Assembly (NCBI GenBank): GCA_964655065.1
Contig: CAZZLC010000013.1
Location: 62,001 to 126,000 of the forward strand
Source of the DNA: DRPG01 sp964655065
GTDB lineage: Bacteria > Myxococcota_A > UBA796 > GCA-2862545
Length of the DNA stretch: 64,000 nucleotides
Direction: 5' to 3'
Under the pieces are notes generated by a model, which saw nothing but the letters and a program-made list of their open reading frames with translations, had not been told where the DNA came from and did not search any database. This document shows, piece after piece, positions 8,490 through 16,374 of the stretch; position 1 is the stretch's first letter; every line of letters starts with the position of its first letter. A program made the position numbers and the translations under genes.

Positions 8490-10352
8490 TCAGCGGCACT
8501 GATTCTTCTCGGCGTAACGATAGTAGCTGAGTTCGTCGCGCCAGAACTCGCCATTGAACGGCCAGTAGATGTTGTCGGGGTTCGTGGAGTAGTTGACGAC
8601 CTGGCGATTCCCCGCATCGAGGTCATCGAGGTTCTTGGCCCGGAACGCGTAGTCGTCGGCCTGGGCGTCCGACACCTCGAACCGGAGGATCTCCGACTGA
8701 TAGAGCAGGTCCTCGAGGTTGTCGCGCTGCTTCTTGAGCTCGCGCAGCAGCTCCCCGCCCGCCCGCTTCTTGTATGCGAGACGGTCCTCCTGCATGACGT
8801 CGACCAGGTGAGCGCCCAGGGTCTCCCGCCACTGCGTGGGTCGGACTTGAATCTGTTCCATTTCGACATCCATCAGCGTGAGATGGTCGACAATGGAAGC
8901 GAGGTCGCGGTTCCGGAGAACCTCTCCGAACAGCGCGCGGTCGAGGATCGTCGCCTCTGGATTCGCTCCGAAGTAGCGGTCGTAGACCTGATCCCACAGG
9001 TCGCGCGCCTTCTTGTCGGCCAGGTACTTGCCCAGCACCTCGTCGATCTCGTCCTTCACGGGGGTGTAGTCGGACTCGAAGTTCTGGAGCAGACGCTCGG
9101 TCTCGTTCCAGTCGCAGAGGTTGAAGAAGGTCAGCGCACGGAGAATCGTGAGGTCGGGGATGTACTTCGAATCCTGGAAGTAGGGCGCTTCGATCGTCAG
9201 CACGAGACCGAGGGTGCGATTCAGATCACCCTGGAGGAACTTGGTCCACGCCCGCTCGAAGAGGCTACGCGGCCAGTACTCGCTGTCGCGCGCCACCTGA
9301 CTGTAGTAGGTGTCGGCGTTGTCGTAGCGCTCGAGCGCGTAGTAGATCCGCGCGATGTTGAGCGTGGCCAGGTCCTTGAGGGCCAGGATCTCGCGCTCGG
9401 CCTTGACCGTTCCGATGGTCTTCGGCTCCGAGATGATCACCTCGCGGAACGCCATGACCGCGCTCTTCAGGCGGCCCTGCTGCTGTGTGATCACCCCCTC
9501 GAAGTACTTGGCCCGGACGTAGAGGTCCGACTCCGCCGACACGTTCTGGAAGTGGCTCATCGCCTCGGAGAAGCTCTCCTTCGCGTAGGCCCGGCGACCG
9601 AGGAGGTAGTAGAGCTCGTTGCGCGCCTGCCGCGGGAAGGCATCGGGCGGAACTTGGTTCACCAGCCGGAGCAGCTCGTAGTCGTTGCCGGTGACCTTGG
9701 CGATGCCCGTGAGCTTGGGCATGGCGTACTGGAAGAAGGGGTTGTTCGGCCCCTTGCGCACGACCTCGAGGAAGTAGTGCTGCGCGCTGTGGTACAGCCC
9801 CATGTCGTACAGCGCGATGCCCATGGTGTAGAGCAGCCGCGTATTGTGCCGGGGGTACTTGCCCTGCTCGAGCAGATTGTAGACCTCGAGCGAGGCGGAC
9901 TGGGACTTGCCCGCGCGCTGCAGCTCGATGATCTGCTGGATGGGACCGGGGAGTCCGCCCTGGGTGGGCTCGCTGGGCTCGTCGACCATCTCCTCGATGT
10001 CGTCGGCCAGATCGATCTCGCCGCCGAGCGCCTCGGCGGAGTCGAACTCGCTGACGTCGCTGCCCCCGTTGGCCGAGGGGCCGTTGGCATCGAGCTCGGA
10101 CTCGTCGCTGGTCGCGATGCCCGCCTTCTTCATGGAGGCCTCGACCACCTCGGCGGGCGCCCCCTGCTCGGCAATGCAGCGCGCGTCCGACGCCGACAGC
10201 GACCCGCTCTTCGCGATGGTCGAGACGATGATCGGAACCTGGAGGTTCAGCTTGACCATGTTCATGACCTCGTCGCAGGTCACGGCCAGCGCGGAGGCAG
10301 GCAAGGCCAGGCTGCTCGCCAGGAGCAGCGCGGTGAGGGTGCGGAGGTTCAT
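8490..10352 (-). CDS. gltC: GltC-like periplasmic TPR protein
   Basis: A 620-residue protein with a signal peptide (MNLRTLTALLLASSLALPASALA). Residues about 25-75 form a small helical region with Cys residues (VTCDEVMNMV, SDARCIAEQG), followed by an acidic low-complexity linker (about 80-125). TPR-like helices then run from about 130, for example LLYTMGIALYDMGLYHSAQH and ARIYYALERYDNADTYYSQV. It ends with an aromatic segment (NIYWPFNGEFWRDELSYYR) and a C-terminal Cys-Arg. The layout fits GltC of the M. xanthus gliding system. The ATG at 10352 overlaps the stop of the gltB-like gene by 4 bases, so translation is probably coupled. The reading frame continues well upstream of 10352, but only this ATG gives a signal peptide. 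Confidence 0.7.
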   Translation of the reverse strand: MNLRTLTALLLASSLALPASALAVTCDEVMNMVKLNLQVPIIVSTIAKSGSLSASDARCIAEQGAPAEVVEASMKKAGIATSDESELDANGPSANGGSDVSEFDSAEALGGEIDLADDIEEMVDEPSEPTQGGLPGPIQQIIELQRAGKSQSASLEVYNLLEQGKYPRHNTRLLYTMGIALYDMGLYHSAQHYFLEVVRKGPNNPFFQYAMPKLTGIAKVTGNDYELLRLVNQVPPDAFPRQARNELYYLLGRRAYAKESFSEAMSHFQNVSAESDLYVRAKYFEGVITQQQGRLKSAVMAFREVIISEPKTIGTVKAEREILALKDLATLNIARIYYALERYDNADTYYSQVARDSEYWPRSLFERAWTKFLQGDLNRTLGLVLTIEAPYFQDSKYIPDLTILRALTFFNLCDWNETERLLQNFESDYTPVKDEIDEVLGKYLADKKARDLWDQVYDRYFGANPEATILDRALFGEVLRNRDLASIVDHLTLMDVEMEQIQVRPTQWRETLGAHLVDVMQEDRLAYKKRAGGELLRELKKQRDNLEDLLYQSEILRFEVSDAQADDYAFRAKNLDDLDAGNRQVVNYSTNPDNIYWPFNGEFWRDELSYYRYAEKNQCR

Positions 10353-11149
10353 TTCATCCCCGGGAAGAAGAGCGAGATGCCGGCGAGGACGGCGAAGTTG
10401 TTCTTCATTTCGAGCGTCGTACCGTCGAGGGTCTCGATGTACGACAGGCCGCGGCCCTCGATGCGCGCCGCGATGGTCTCGCTGAAGATGACGCGAGCGC
10501 CGCCACCGAAGGTCAGCATGGGGTGCCACTGGCGCACGGTGGTCGAGTCCTCGTTGCCGGAGAGCAAGACGTCGTCGACGGTGAACACGGCCCCCGTGCC
10601 GAACAGGCCGAAGATGTCGAAGTTCACGATCCCGTTGCCGACCGCGACCTTGCCGTAGATGGGCGAGAACTGCACGTTCGCGTTGGCGTAGGCGAAGATT
10701 CGCGAGATCTCGGGGGTGACCTGGTTCTCGGTGGTGATCTGGCGCGTGATCTGCTTGTAGTCGAAGCAGCTCGCATCTTCTCGGGCCGCGCACTCGGTGT
10801 TCGCGCCCGGGGCGAATCCGCCGACGGCCTCGACCGCGAGGACCTCGGTGATGTGGTAGGTGCCGGTCGCCTGCAGCAGGATGCGGTTGAGGAACGGGTC
10901 GTTGGTCACCGCCCCGACCGTGGCCCCGAGCTCGTAGCGACCGAGCTTGAGGAATTCTTTGGGCTGGAAGGTCTGGATGACCGGCTTGCGGGTCTTCTCG
11001 ATCTCCGCATCGGGCTCGGTCTCGCCCTCGAGCACGGAGCGCGTCTCTTCCGCGATGGTCTCTTCGGGTTCGGAGAAGATGTCATCGGGGAGGTCGGTGC
11101 CCTCCTGCGCCAGGGCGAGGGAGGCCAGCATCGTGTACGAAAGCCACAT
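10349..11149 (-). CDS. gltB: GltB-like outer-membrane beta-barrel protein
   Basis: A 266-residue protein with a short signal peptide (MWLSYTMLASLALAQ), an acidic stretch (residues 16-50, SEPEETIAEE and others), then a barrel-like region beginning GRYELGATVGAVTNDPFLNR. It ends with alternating strands and the terminal FFPGMK. It shares several motifs with its upstream neighbour (TND/NPF, a TYH/GYH motif, SPIYGK, and a C-terminal AVLAGISLFFPGMK versus ASAGVAVFFPKMK), so the two are paralogues. In M. xanthus gltA and gltB likewise encode paired barrels beside gltC. It starts 18 bases after its neighbour's stop and overlaps the gltC-like gene by 4 bases. Which of the pair is 'A' or 'B' follows gene order only. 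Confidence 0.66.
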   Translation of the reverse strand: MWLSYTMLASLALAQEGTDLPDDIFSEPEETIAEETRSVLEGETEPDAEIEKTRKPVIQTFQPKEFLKLGRYELGATVGAVTNDPFLNRILLQATGTYHITEVLAVEAVGGFAPGANTECAAREDASCFDYKQITRQITTENQVTPEISRIFAYANANVQFSPIYGKVAVGNGIVNFDIFGLFGTGAVFTVDDVLLSGNEDSTTVRQWHPMLTFGGGARVIFSETIAARIEGRGLSYIETLDGTTLEMKNNFAVLAGISLFFPGMK

Positions 11150-11167
11150 TGGAGTCTTCTCCGCCGA

Positions 11168-12046
11168 TCAGAAGTCGTAGAGGCGCGGCTTCATCTTCGG
11201 GAAGAAGACCGCGACGCCGGCCGACGCCATGAAGTTGTTGTAGAGCTGGCTGCCCGAGACCGGAACGTTCGGGTTGTACTGCGGGGGATTGTCGACCCAG
11301 AAGGTGGCCCGCGCGTCGATCTTCACCGCGAGCGACTGGGTGACGAAGTAGTTCTGACCGATGCCGATGATGCCGGTGGGAAGCGTCTCGGAGCCCGGCG
11401 TGGCCGCCTGGAGGTTCACGATGTCGCCCGTCTCGTCCGGGGTCTCGTACCTGGCGACCCAGTTGTTCTTGACGATCGCCCCGACCCCTGCCGTCAGGTA
11501 CAGGTCGAAGTTGAGCACCGTCTCGCCGACGAGGTTGATCTTGCCGTAGATCGGCGCCCAGGAGGCCGCGACCGACGCAGTGAGGGCGAGCTTGTCGAGC
11601 GGCTGCTGGAACTGGTCGTCGCCCGCCTCGCCCTGATTGTTGACCACCTGCTGGCGAGCCCGCTGCAGAAGCTCGGAGACGAGATTCTTGAGGTCACCCT
11701 CGCGTGCGTCGGGCGAGAACTGCCCCTGGAACTGGAGCGAGAAGGTGTCGCTGACGTGGTAGCCGAGCTGAAGGCCGCCGACGAACCGCGAGGCGAAGGG
11801 GTTGTTGGTCACGATTCCGAAGGTCGGCGAAATCTCGAGCCGGCGCTCCTTCGCGAAGAAGCGGTTGACGACCGGGGGTCGACGCTTGGGACCCGCCTGG
11901 TAGTCGTCGATCGCATCGATGGCCGGGTGGTCCGTGGAATCGTCGGCCGCGAGGGCGGGCGCGCTGGCGAACAGCCACCCGAATGCCACCGCGAGACTCC
12001 CGAGTCGCGGCGCACAGTGGTGGATGCGGTCGATGATGAGATTCAT
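11168..12046 (-). CDS. gltA: GltA-like outer-membrane beta-barrel protein, first gene of the glt-like cluster
   Basis: The 292-residue protein has a signal peptide (MNLIIDRIHHC..., hydrophobic core near AVAFGWLFASAPALA) and a barrel domain starting RRLEISPTFGIVTNNPFASR, with repeated aromatic/Gly strands and the ending FFPKMKPRLYDF (terminal Phe). The ATG at 12046 follows GGAGAACC. A longer frame opens at 12118 but lacks a ribosome binding site and would spoil the signal peptide. Motifs shared with the next gene (NNPF, SPIYGK, the C-terminal FFPKMK) indicate duplication. As the first gene it should carry the operon promoter. A TTGACA lies at 12185-12180 on the minus strand, but I see no matching -10 at normal spacing. 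Confidence 0.66.
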   Translation of the reverse strand: MNLIIDRIHHCAPRLGSLAVAFGWLFASAPALAADDSTDHPAIDAIDDYQAGPKRRPPVVNRFFAKERRLEISPTFGIVTNNPFASRFVGGLQLGYHVSDTFSLQFQGQFSPDAREGDLKNLVSELLQRARQQVVNNQGEAGDDQFQQPLDKLALTASVAASWAPIYGKINLVGETVLNFDLYLTAGVGAIVKNNWVARYETPDETGDIVNLQAATPGSETLPTGIIGIGQNYFVTQSLAVKIDARATFWVDNPPQYNPNVPVSGSQLYNNFMASAGVAVFFPKMKPRLYDF

Positions 12047-12227
12047 CCGAGGTTCTCCGGTGCTCTTACGGCAGGGGTCCGCGTCAGCGGCCAACACGTA
12101 GCACGAACGCGGGAGCATGACCGCTCCCGGTGGGCGCCTTCACCCCGAATGACGTCTCCGGGAGACTCGCATCGGGCCATGTCAACTTGTTGTCATTGCC
12201 CAGGCACCCGCCGGTGCCGCGGACTGC

Positions 12228-13118
12228 CTACCGCACGACGTATTCGCGACTCGTCCACGCCATGCCACCGCGCCGGTCGCGCAGAACGGCATAGAGCCGC
12301 CCCGGACCTGGCTCTGCGGGGGCCGTCCACGTCATCTGGAGGAAGGGGTACAGCGTGACCGGCTCGGTGACCTCACCGCTGGTGCTGAACCAGGCCGCGT
12401 AGGGTTCCTCCACCCTCTCCTCGACCTCGCCCGCCGAGTTGACGAAGAGGTAGTCCTCGATGGCCCGGTCCTCGTCGAGCACGAGCCCGAAGTCGTACTG
12501 CTGGTTCGCGGAGAGCTCGATGGTGGGCACGATCTCCGGCACGAGGATGCCGTCGACCGTGAAGCCCTCGATGAGGGGGTTGTTGTTGGGCGTCTTCGCC
12601 TCGCTGACCACCACCCGCTTGAAGCCGACCTCGATCTCCGAGAAGTCGATCTCCTGCTGCGCCTCGGCGGTCAGCGCCTCGGACGGAAAGGCAAAGAGCT
12701 GGGTCTGGACGTTCACGCCCTCGAGGCGCTCCGCCTCGGACAGGTCGTCGAGCAGGGAGTCGCTCGCGACGTAGCGTGGAGGTAGCCCTGGCTCGAAGCC
12801 GATGAACCCGGCCTCGGCCAGCGCGCCGGGGTCGAGCTCCTCGAAATCGAGCCCCGACAGGTCGGTGGCGCAGCCGAACTCGCTGCCGCCTTCTTCGCAT
12901 GCGAGCCACACGAGCGAGAGGTCGGGGTCCTCGCCGTAGGCGTTGGCGACGAGCGCCTCGAGCGCGGCCACCTCACCGGGACGAATCTCCGGCGGCTCGG
13001 CCCGCACCGCGAGAATGCGGGTCCGGTCGACCTGCCAGGACTCGGAGAGGTCGCGCGGCCTCGGAGAGGACTCGCTGTTGATCACGCAGGCAGAGGCAAA
13101 CAAGAGGAGCAGGGACAT
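12228..13118 (-). CDS. Lipoprotein of unknown function
   Basis: A 296-residue protein with a type II signal: MSLLLLFASAC, lipidated Cys11. The mature part is acidic. It contains RILAVRAEPPEIRPGEVAAL followed by ALVANAYGEDPDLSLVWLAC, which reads like a beta-sandwich (Ig-like) module, and a second strand-rich part ending LYPFLQMTWTAPAEPGPGRL. I recognise no named family. It lies 69 bases downstream of the TonB-dependent receptor on the same strand, so it may be a surface partner of that receptor, and 181 bases upstream of the first glt-like gene. The gap to the glt genes shows no clear terminator. The ATG at 13118 is the natural start because the lipobox follows directly. Confidence 0.72.
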   Translation of the reverse strand: MSLLLLFASACVINSESSPRPRDLSESWQVDRTRILAVRAEPPEIRPGEVAALEALVANAYGEDPDLSLVWLACEEGGSEFGCATDLSGLDFEELDPGALAEAGFIGFEPGLPPRYVASDSLLDDLSEAERLEGVNVQTQLFAFPSEALTAEAQQEIDFSEIEVGFKRVVVSEAKTPNNNPLIEGFTVDGILVPEIVPTIELSANQQYDFGLVLDEDRAIEDYLFVNSAGEVEERVEEPYAAWFSTSGEVTEPVTLYPFLQMTWTAPAEPGPGRLYAVLRDRRGGMAWTSREYVVR

Positions 13119-13187
13119 CAGCGTTCTCGCAAGCGCGGAGCAGATGGGGAGACGACGGTCCTGGAACGAGCATCTCGGGGCCAGCCA

Positions 13188-15860
13188 TCACGGGAACAGC
13201 GTCGCCTCGATTCCGATATTGGGGATGAACGGAAGTCCGCGAACATAGGCGAACTCGGTGAAGTCGTAGTTGTAGAGCGTGAACTCCGGGTTCACGCCAC
13301 GGACGGTGTTGAGCAGGTCCACGTAGGTGTTCAGCTGCCACTTCCGGAACTTCCAGGCCCGATCGACCCGAAAGCTCGTCTGGAAGAACGCGGGAATCCG
13401 GTCCTCGTTGATCTGCCCCACCCGAAAGCCCGTGTAGGTGTCGGTGTCCGCGTCGTAGACGCCCGCGTTGAAGAGACTGGTGGGATTCCCGGTGACGTAC
13501 TGCACCTGCAGCGAGACGCCGAAATCGGCCGGAAGATCGTAGCCCGCCTGGGCCGAGAAGATGTGGGTCTGATCGAAGTCGAACGCGAACCAGCACGGGC
13601 CGGTGCCGAGCAGCCGGTTCTCGGGCTCGGACCCCTCGTTCACGCACTCGAAGGGGTCGCGACGGGTGGCTCGGGACAGCGTGTAGCTGACCCAGCCGAA
13701 GAAGCGTCCGACGGGGTCGTGGCGAACCATGAGCTCGACACCGTAGGCGCGGCCATCGCCCCCGTTGACGAACGGGTTCGCGCCGGGCCCCTGGAAAGCC
13801 GCGTCGAACACCACGAGATCGGACATCTGCCGGTAGAACAGATCGACGTCGTACATCACCGCGTTGGTGACCTGCTGCTCCCAGCCGAACGTCGTGGACC
13901 AGCTTCGCTCGAACTCCACCGTCGAGGCTGTACCGAGCCCGAGCGCCTCCTGCGGCTGCGGGGGCTGATGGTAGATGCCCGTGGCCGCCTTGAGCGCGAA
14001 CCGGTCGGGGACGACCTGCAGTCGCGTGAGGATCCGCGGGTCGAGAGAGGAGTAGGCGGTCACCGAGCGGTCCCCGTCGCCCGTGATCGTTCCGTCCGCG
14101 GTGAACCGAACGTAGTTCAGGCGAAGCCCGGGCGAGATGAGCCAGCGGTTGGAGCCACCGAAGGGTCGCACGTCGAAGCGCACGAAGGGGTCGGGACTGA
14201 AGATGGAGCCCGTCCCGTCGAAGCCTACCGGCTCGCGTTCGGCGAGGGGATCCTCGGCAGCCTCGAACGACACCGCGGAGCGGAAGTCGAAGCGGTAGCG
14301 ACCCCCGAGCACGTCGATCCCACCGATGGCCTCGAGGTGGGGCACCGGCTTCCACGAGAGCTGGGCGCGGATCTGGGGCAGGATGTTCGTGTTCTCGATG
14401 GTGAAGTCCTGCCCGAGCCCCGTGTTGATGAAGTCGACACCGACGCTGGGCACGAACTCGAACTCGAGGTCCTCGGTGAGCTGGTCCCGGTAGACCCCGA
14501 TCAAGCGCTGGGAGCCGTAGCGGACCGACAGCGCGCCCTGGGTGTTCTGGTCGGAGCCCTGCGCGAAGTCGTCGGGGGTCGACAGGGCGACGAGGTCGTC
14601 GGAGCCGTACACGAACAGGGAGAGCGTGCGGTTGCCGGGAAGCTTCGGCACCCACTTGGCCTGGTAGTCCCAGTACCGAGGGCGGATCTGGAAGTCGGTG
14701 TTCGAAAGGAAGAAAGGAAGGAACGCGTCAATGTACGACCGACGGGCCGCCGCGGCGAATCCGTGTTGCTGGTTCTTGCCGAGCCTGCCCTCGTAGTAGA
14801 TCTGCGCGTCCAGTACGTCGGCACCGAACACCAGCTTGCCGGTCTCCGAGAACTCGTTCTTGGTGTTCACGTTGATGGTGCCGCCCATCGTGCGGCCGTA
14901 CTTCACGCCGTAGCCACCAGGCAGGTAGTCGACCGACTCGAAGAGCTCGGGCGACAGGATCGAGGTGGTTCCCGTCAAGTGGTAGATGAGCGGAACCCGG
15001 ATCCCGTCGACGTAGACCCCGGAGTCTTCGGGGTCAGCCCCGCGAATGACCAGGAAGCCCGTTCCGAAGGGCGTGCGCGCCGCACCCGGTAGCGTCTGCA
15101 CGACCTTGAGAGGGTCGCCGAAGGTCCCCGGCACCCGCTTGACCTCCTCGATCGAGATGGTCCGGCGCGTGACCTCGGTCTGCTCGCGCTTACCGGTGAC
15201 CGTGATCTCGTAGTCCGCGCTCACACGGTCGGGCCGCAGGTACATCGTGGCAGTGGTGACCGCGCCCTCGAGAATGTCCACGGACTCCCGCGACTCGATG
15301 TACCCGATGTTCAGCAGTCGCACCCGGGCGGCGCCCGGGGGTACCCCACGGAGCTCGAACCGGCCCTCCGCGTCGGTGACCCCCGAGATGTCGGTGCCCT
15401 CGACGGTCACGAGGACGCCCTCGAGCGGCCGGCGGGTCGAGATCTCGAGCACCGTCCCCTCGAAGTTCACCGGCGCCTCCGCGGGCTCCTCCGGCTCCTG
15501 CTCCTCGAGCCGGAAACCGTAGGGGAACTCGAAGATGACCGGGATCGGCCCCTCCTCCGTGCGCGCCGGCGAGAACGTCATGCGGCGCACCGCGTCGATC
15601 GCCGCCTCGTCGAACCCGTAGCCGACGGGGTCGGGCACCTCGACGTTCTGGACCGCCCCCTCCGCGTCGAGCTCCACCCTGACCGTCACGATCGCCTCGA
15701 GCCCCTCCTCGAAGGCGGACTCGGGGTAGTCGGCGTCGACGTACTCGACGATCGACGGGCCCTCGACGATGGGCAGCGGCTCTTCACGCGCTGCGTCGTC
15801 TTCGGAGGGGGACTGGGCCGACACAGGGACGCCCGAGAACAACAAGAACCAGATGACCAT
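13188..15860 (-). CDS. TonB-dependent receptor with N-terminal TonB-C-like domain and carboxypeptidase-regulatory-like domain
   Basis: An 890-residue protein. A signal peptide (MVIWFLLFSGVPVSAQ) is followed at about 34-115 by a TonB C-terminal-type domain (VDADYPESAFEEGLEAIVTV, then AIDAVRRMTFSPAR). Next is a carboxypeptidase regulatory-like beta-sandwich (about 133-208: FEGTVLEISTRRPLEGVLVT, GVTDAEGRFEL), then a plug domain (about 235-340: VKRVPGTFGDPLKVVQTLPG, FLVIRGADPEDSGVYVDG) and an outer-membrane barrel to the end, which is aromatic (EATLFP). TonB-dependent receptors import large substrates using inner-membrane energy. Carrying a domain normally found in TonB itself is a fusion I know mainly from myxobacterial proteins. 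The substrate cannot be read from sequence. No tonB/exbB/exbD is next to it. Confidence 0.88.
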   Translation of the reverse strand: MVIWFLLFSGVPVSAQSPSEDDAAREEPLPIVEGPSIVEYVDADYPESAFEEGLEAIVTVRVELDAEGAVQNVEVPDPVGYGFDEAAIDAVRRMTFSPARTEEGPIPVIFEFPYGFRLEEQEPEEPAEAPVNFEGTVLEISTRRPLEGVLVTVEGTDISGVTDAEGRFELRGVPPGAARVRLLNIGYIESRESVDILEGAVTTATMYLRPDRVSADYEITVTGKREQTEVTRRTISIEEVKRVPGTFGDPLKVVQTLPGAARTPFGTGFLVIRGADPEDSGVYVDGIRVPLIYHLTGTTSILSPELFESVDYLPGGYGVKYGRTMGGTINVNTKNEFSETGKLVFGADVLDAQIYYEGRLGKNQQHGFAAAARRSYIDAFLPFFLSNTDFQIRPRYWDYQAKWVPKLPGNRTLSLFVYGSDDLVALSTPDDFAQGSDQNTQGALSVRYGSQRLIGVYRDQLTEDLEFEFVPSVGVDFINTGLGQDFTIENTNILPQIRAQLSWKPVPHLEAIGGIDVLGGRYRFDFRSAVSFEAAEDPLAEREPVGFDGTGSIFSPDPFVRFDVRPFGGSNRWLISPGLRLNYVRFTADGTITGDGDRSVTAYSSLDPRILTRLQVVPDRFALKAATGIYHQPPQPQEALGLGTASTVEFERSWSTTFGWEQQVTNAVMYDVDLFYRQMSDLVVFDAAFQGPGANPFVNGGDGRAYGVELMVRHDPVGRFFGWVSYTLSRATRRDPFECVNEGSEPENRLLGTGPCWFAFDFDQTHIFSAQAGYDLPADFGVSLQVQYVTGNPTSLFNAGVYDADTDTYTGFRVGQINEDRIPAFFQTSFRVDRAWKFRKWQLNTYVDLLNTVRGVNPEFTLYNYDFTEFAYVRGLPFIPNIGIEATLFP

Positions 15861-16023
15861 CGGCTCGAAACATCCAGGAGGTCGAGGCAGTCCGGCAGGG
15901 CCGGGAGCAGACGAGCCGTGTGTAACGCTGGGACCTCGGCCGCTGCCCCGAGGATTGCGGTTCGGTTACCGCGACGTCCACGAGATCTTCACAAGTCGGG
16001 CCCGGACCCGGCCATTGCAGACG

Positions 16024-16206
16024 TCAGCGGTCCGCGATGCGACGGTCGTTCTTCTTCACGGGGCGCAACGTTCGGTAGCGACGCTTGGTCAGCCGCTCCG
16101 CGAACCCTCGCCGCGACAGGAGCTTCCAGAGGGCGGGACACTTCTTGCACCGCTTTCGCTTGGCGCAGCAGCTCTTCTTGACCTTGACGTCGCTTCCCGC
16201 CTTCAT
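16024..16206 (-). CDS. Small basic Cys-rich protein beside tRNA-Cys
   Basis: A 60-residue protein read from the ATG at 16206. It has a cluster of four cysteines, KKSCCAKRKRCKKCP (CC-x5-C-x2-C), followed by a strongly basic tail (RRGFAERLTKRRYRTLRPVKK). The pattern suggests a small zinc-binding or nucleic-acid-binding protein. Short proteins with a related CKxCP core occur elsewhere in high-GC bacteria, but I cannot name the family. It lies 41 bases downstream of the tRNA-Cys gene on the same strand and may share its transcript. The Cys density and residue bias differ from random reading of GC-rich DNA, which favours a real gene. Confidence 0.6.
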   Translation of the reverse strand: MKAGSDVKVKKSCCAKRKRCKKCPALWKLLSRRGFAERLTKRRYRTLRPVKKNDRRIADR

Positions 16207-16247
16207 GCCTGGCCTCGGGTACCTCGGGTTCGGTGGGCGGGCAGGAG

Positions 16248-16320
16248 AGGCGCCACCCGGATTCGAACCGGGGAATGGAGGTTTTGCAAACCTCTCCCTT
16301 AACCACTTGGGTATGGCGCC
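16248..16320 (-). tRNA. tRNA-Cys (anticodon GCA)
   Basis: The minus strand folds into a full cloverleaf: acceptor GGCGCCA/TGGCGCC, D-arm CCC/GGG, anticodon stem GAGGT/ACCTC with loop TTGCAAA (anticodon GCA), and T-arm CCCGG-TTCGAAT-CCGGG. The discriminator base is T (U73), the known identity element of tRNA-Cys. CCA is not encoded. An AT-rich palindrome lies just upstream (16330-16341). Confidence 0.96.
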
Positions 16321-16329
16321 GAGACCTGT

Positions 16330-16341
16330 CCGATATATCGG
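16330..16341. promoter_or_regulatory. 12-bp AT-rich palindrome between tRNA-Cys and glycosyltransferase gene
   Basis: CCGATATATCGG is a perfect palindrome in an otherwise GC-rich stretch, 10 bases upstream of tRNA-Cys. TATATC on the minus strand is placed to serve as the tRNA -10 element; no convincing -35 is seen. Because it reads the same on both strands, it could also act for the divergent glycosyltransferase gene or bind a dimeric regulator. Confidence 0.4.
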
Positions 16342-16374
16342 GCCCGCGGAGAGTGTGCCATCCTGTCGCTCGTC

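Noticed and set aside
3582..10658. An open frame of about 2358 codons on the plus strand, opposite the glt-like genes
   Set aside because: It is a by-product of GC-rich codon use in the opposing genes; the translation is Val/Leu/Arg/Asp-rich with no signal, domain or ribosome binding site, while the minus-strand proteins have clear domains.
12119..12227. TTGACA at 12185-12180 (minus strand) as the glt operon promoter
   Set aside because: No acceptable -10 element lies 16-19 bases downstream, so I did not list it as a promoter.
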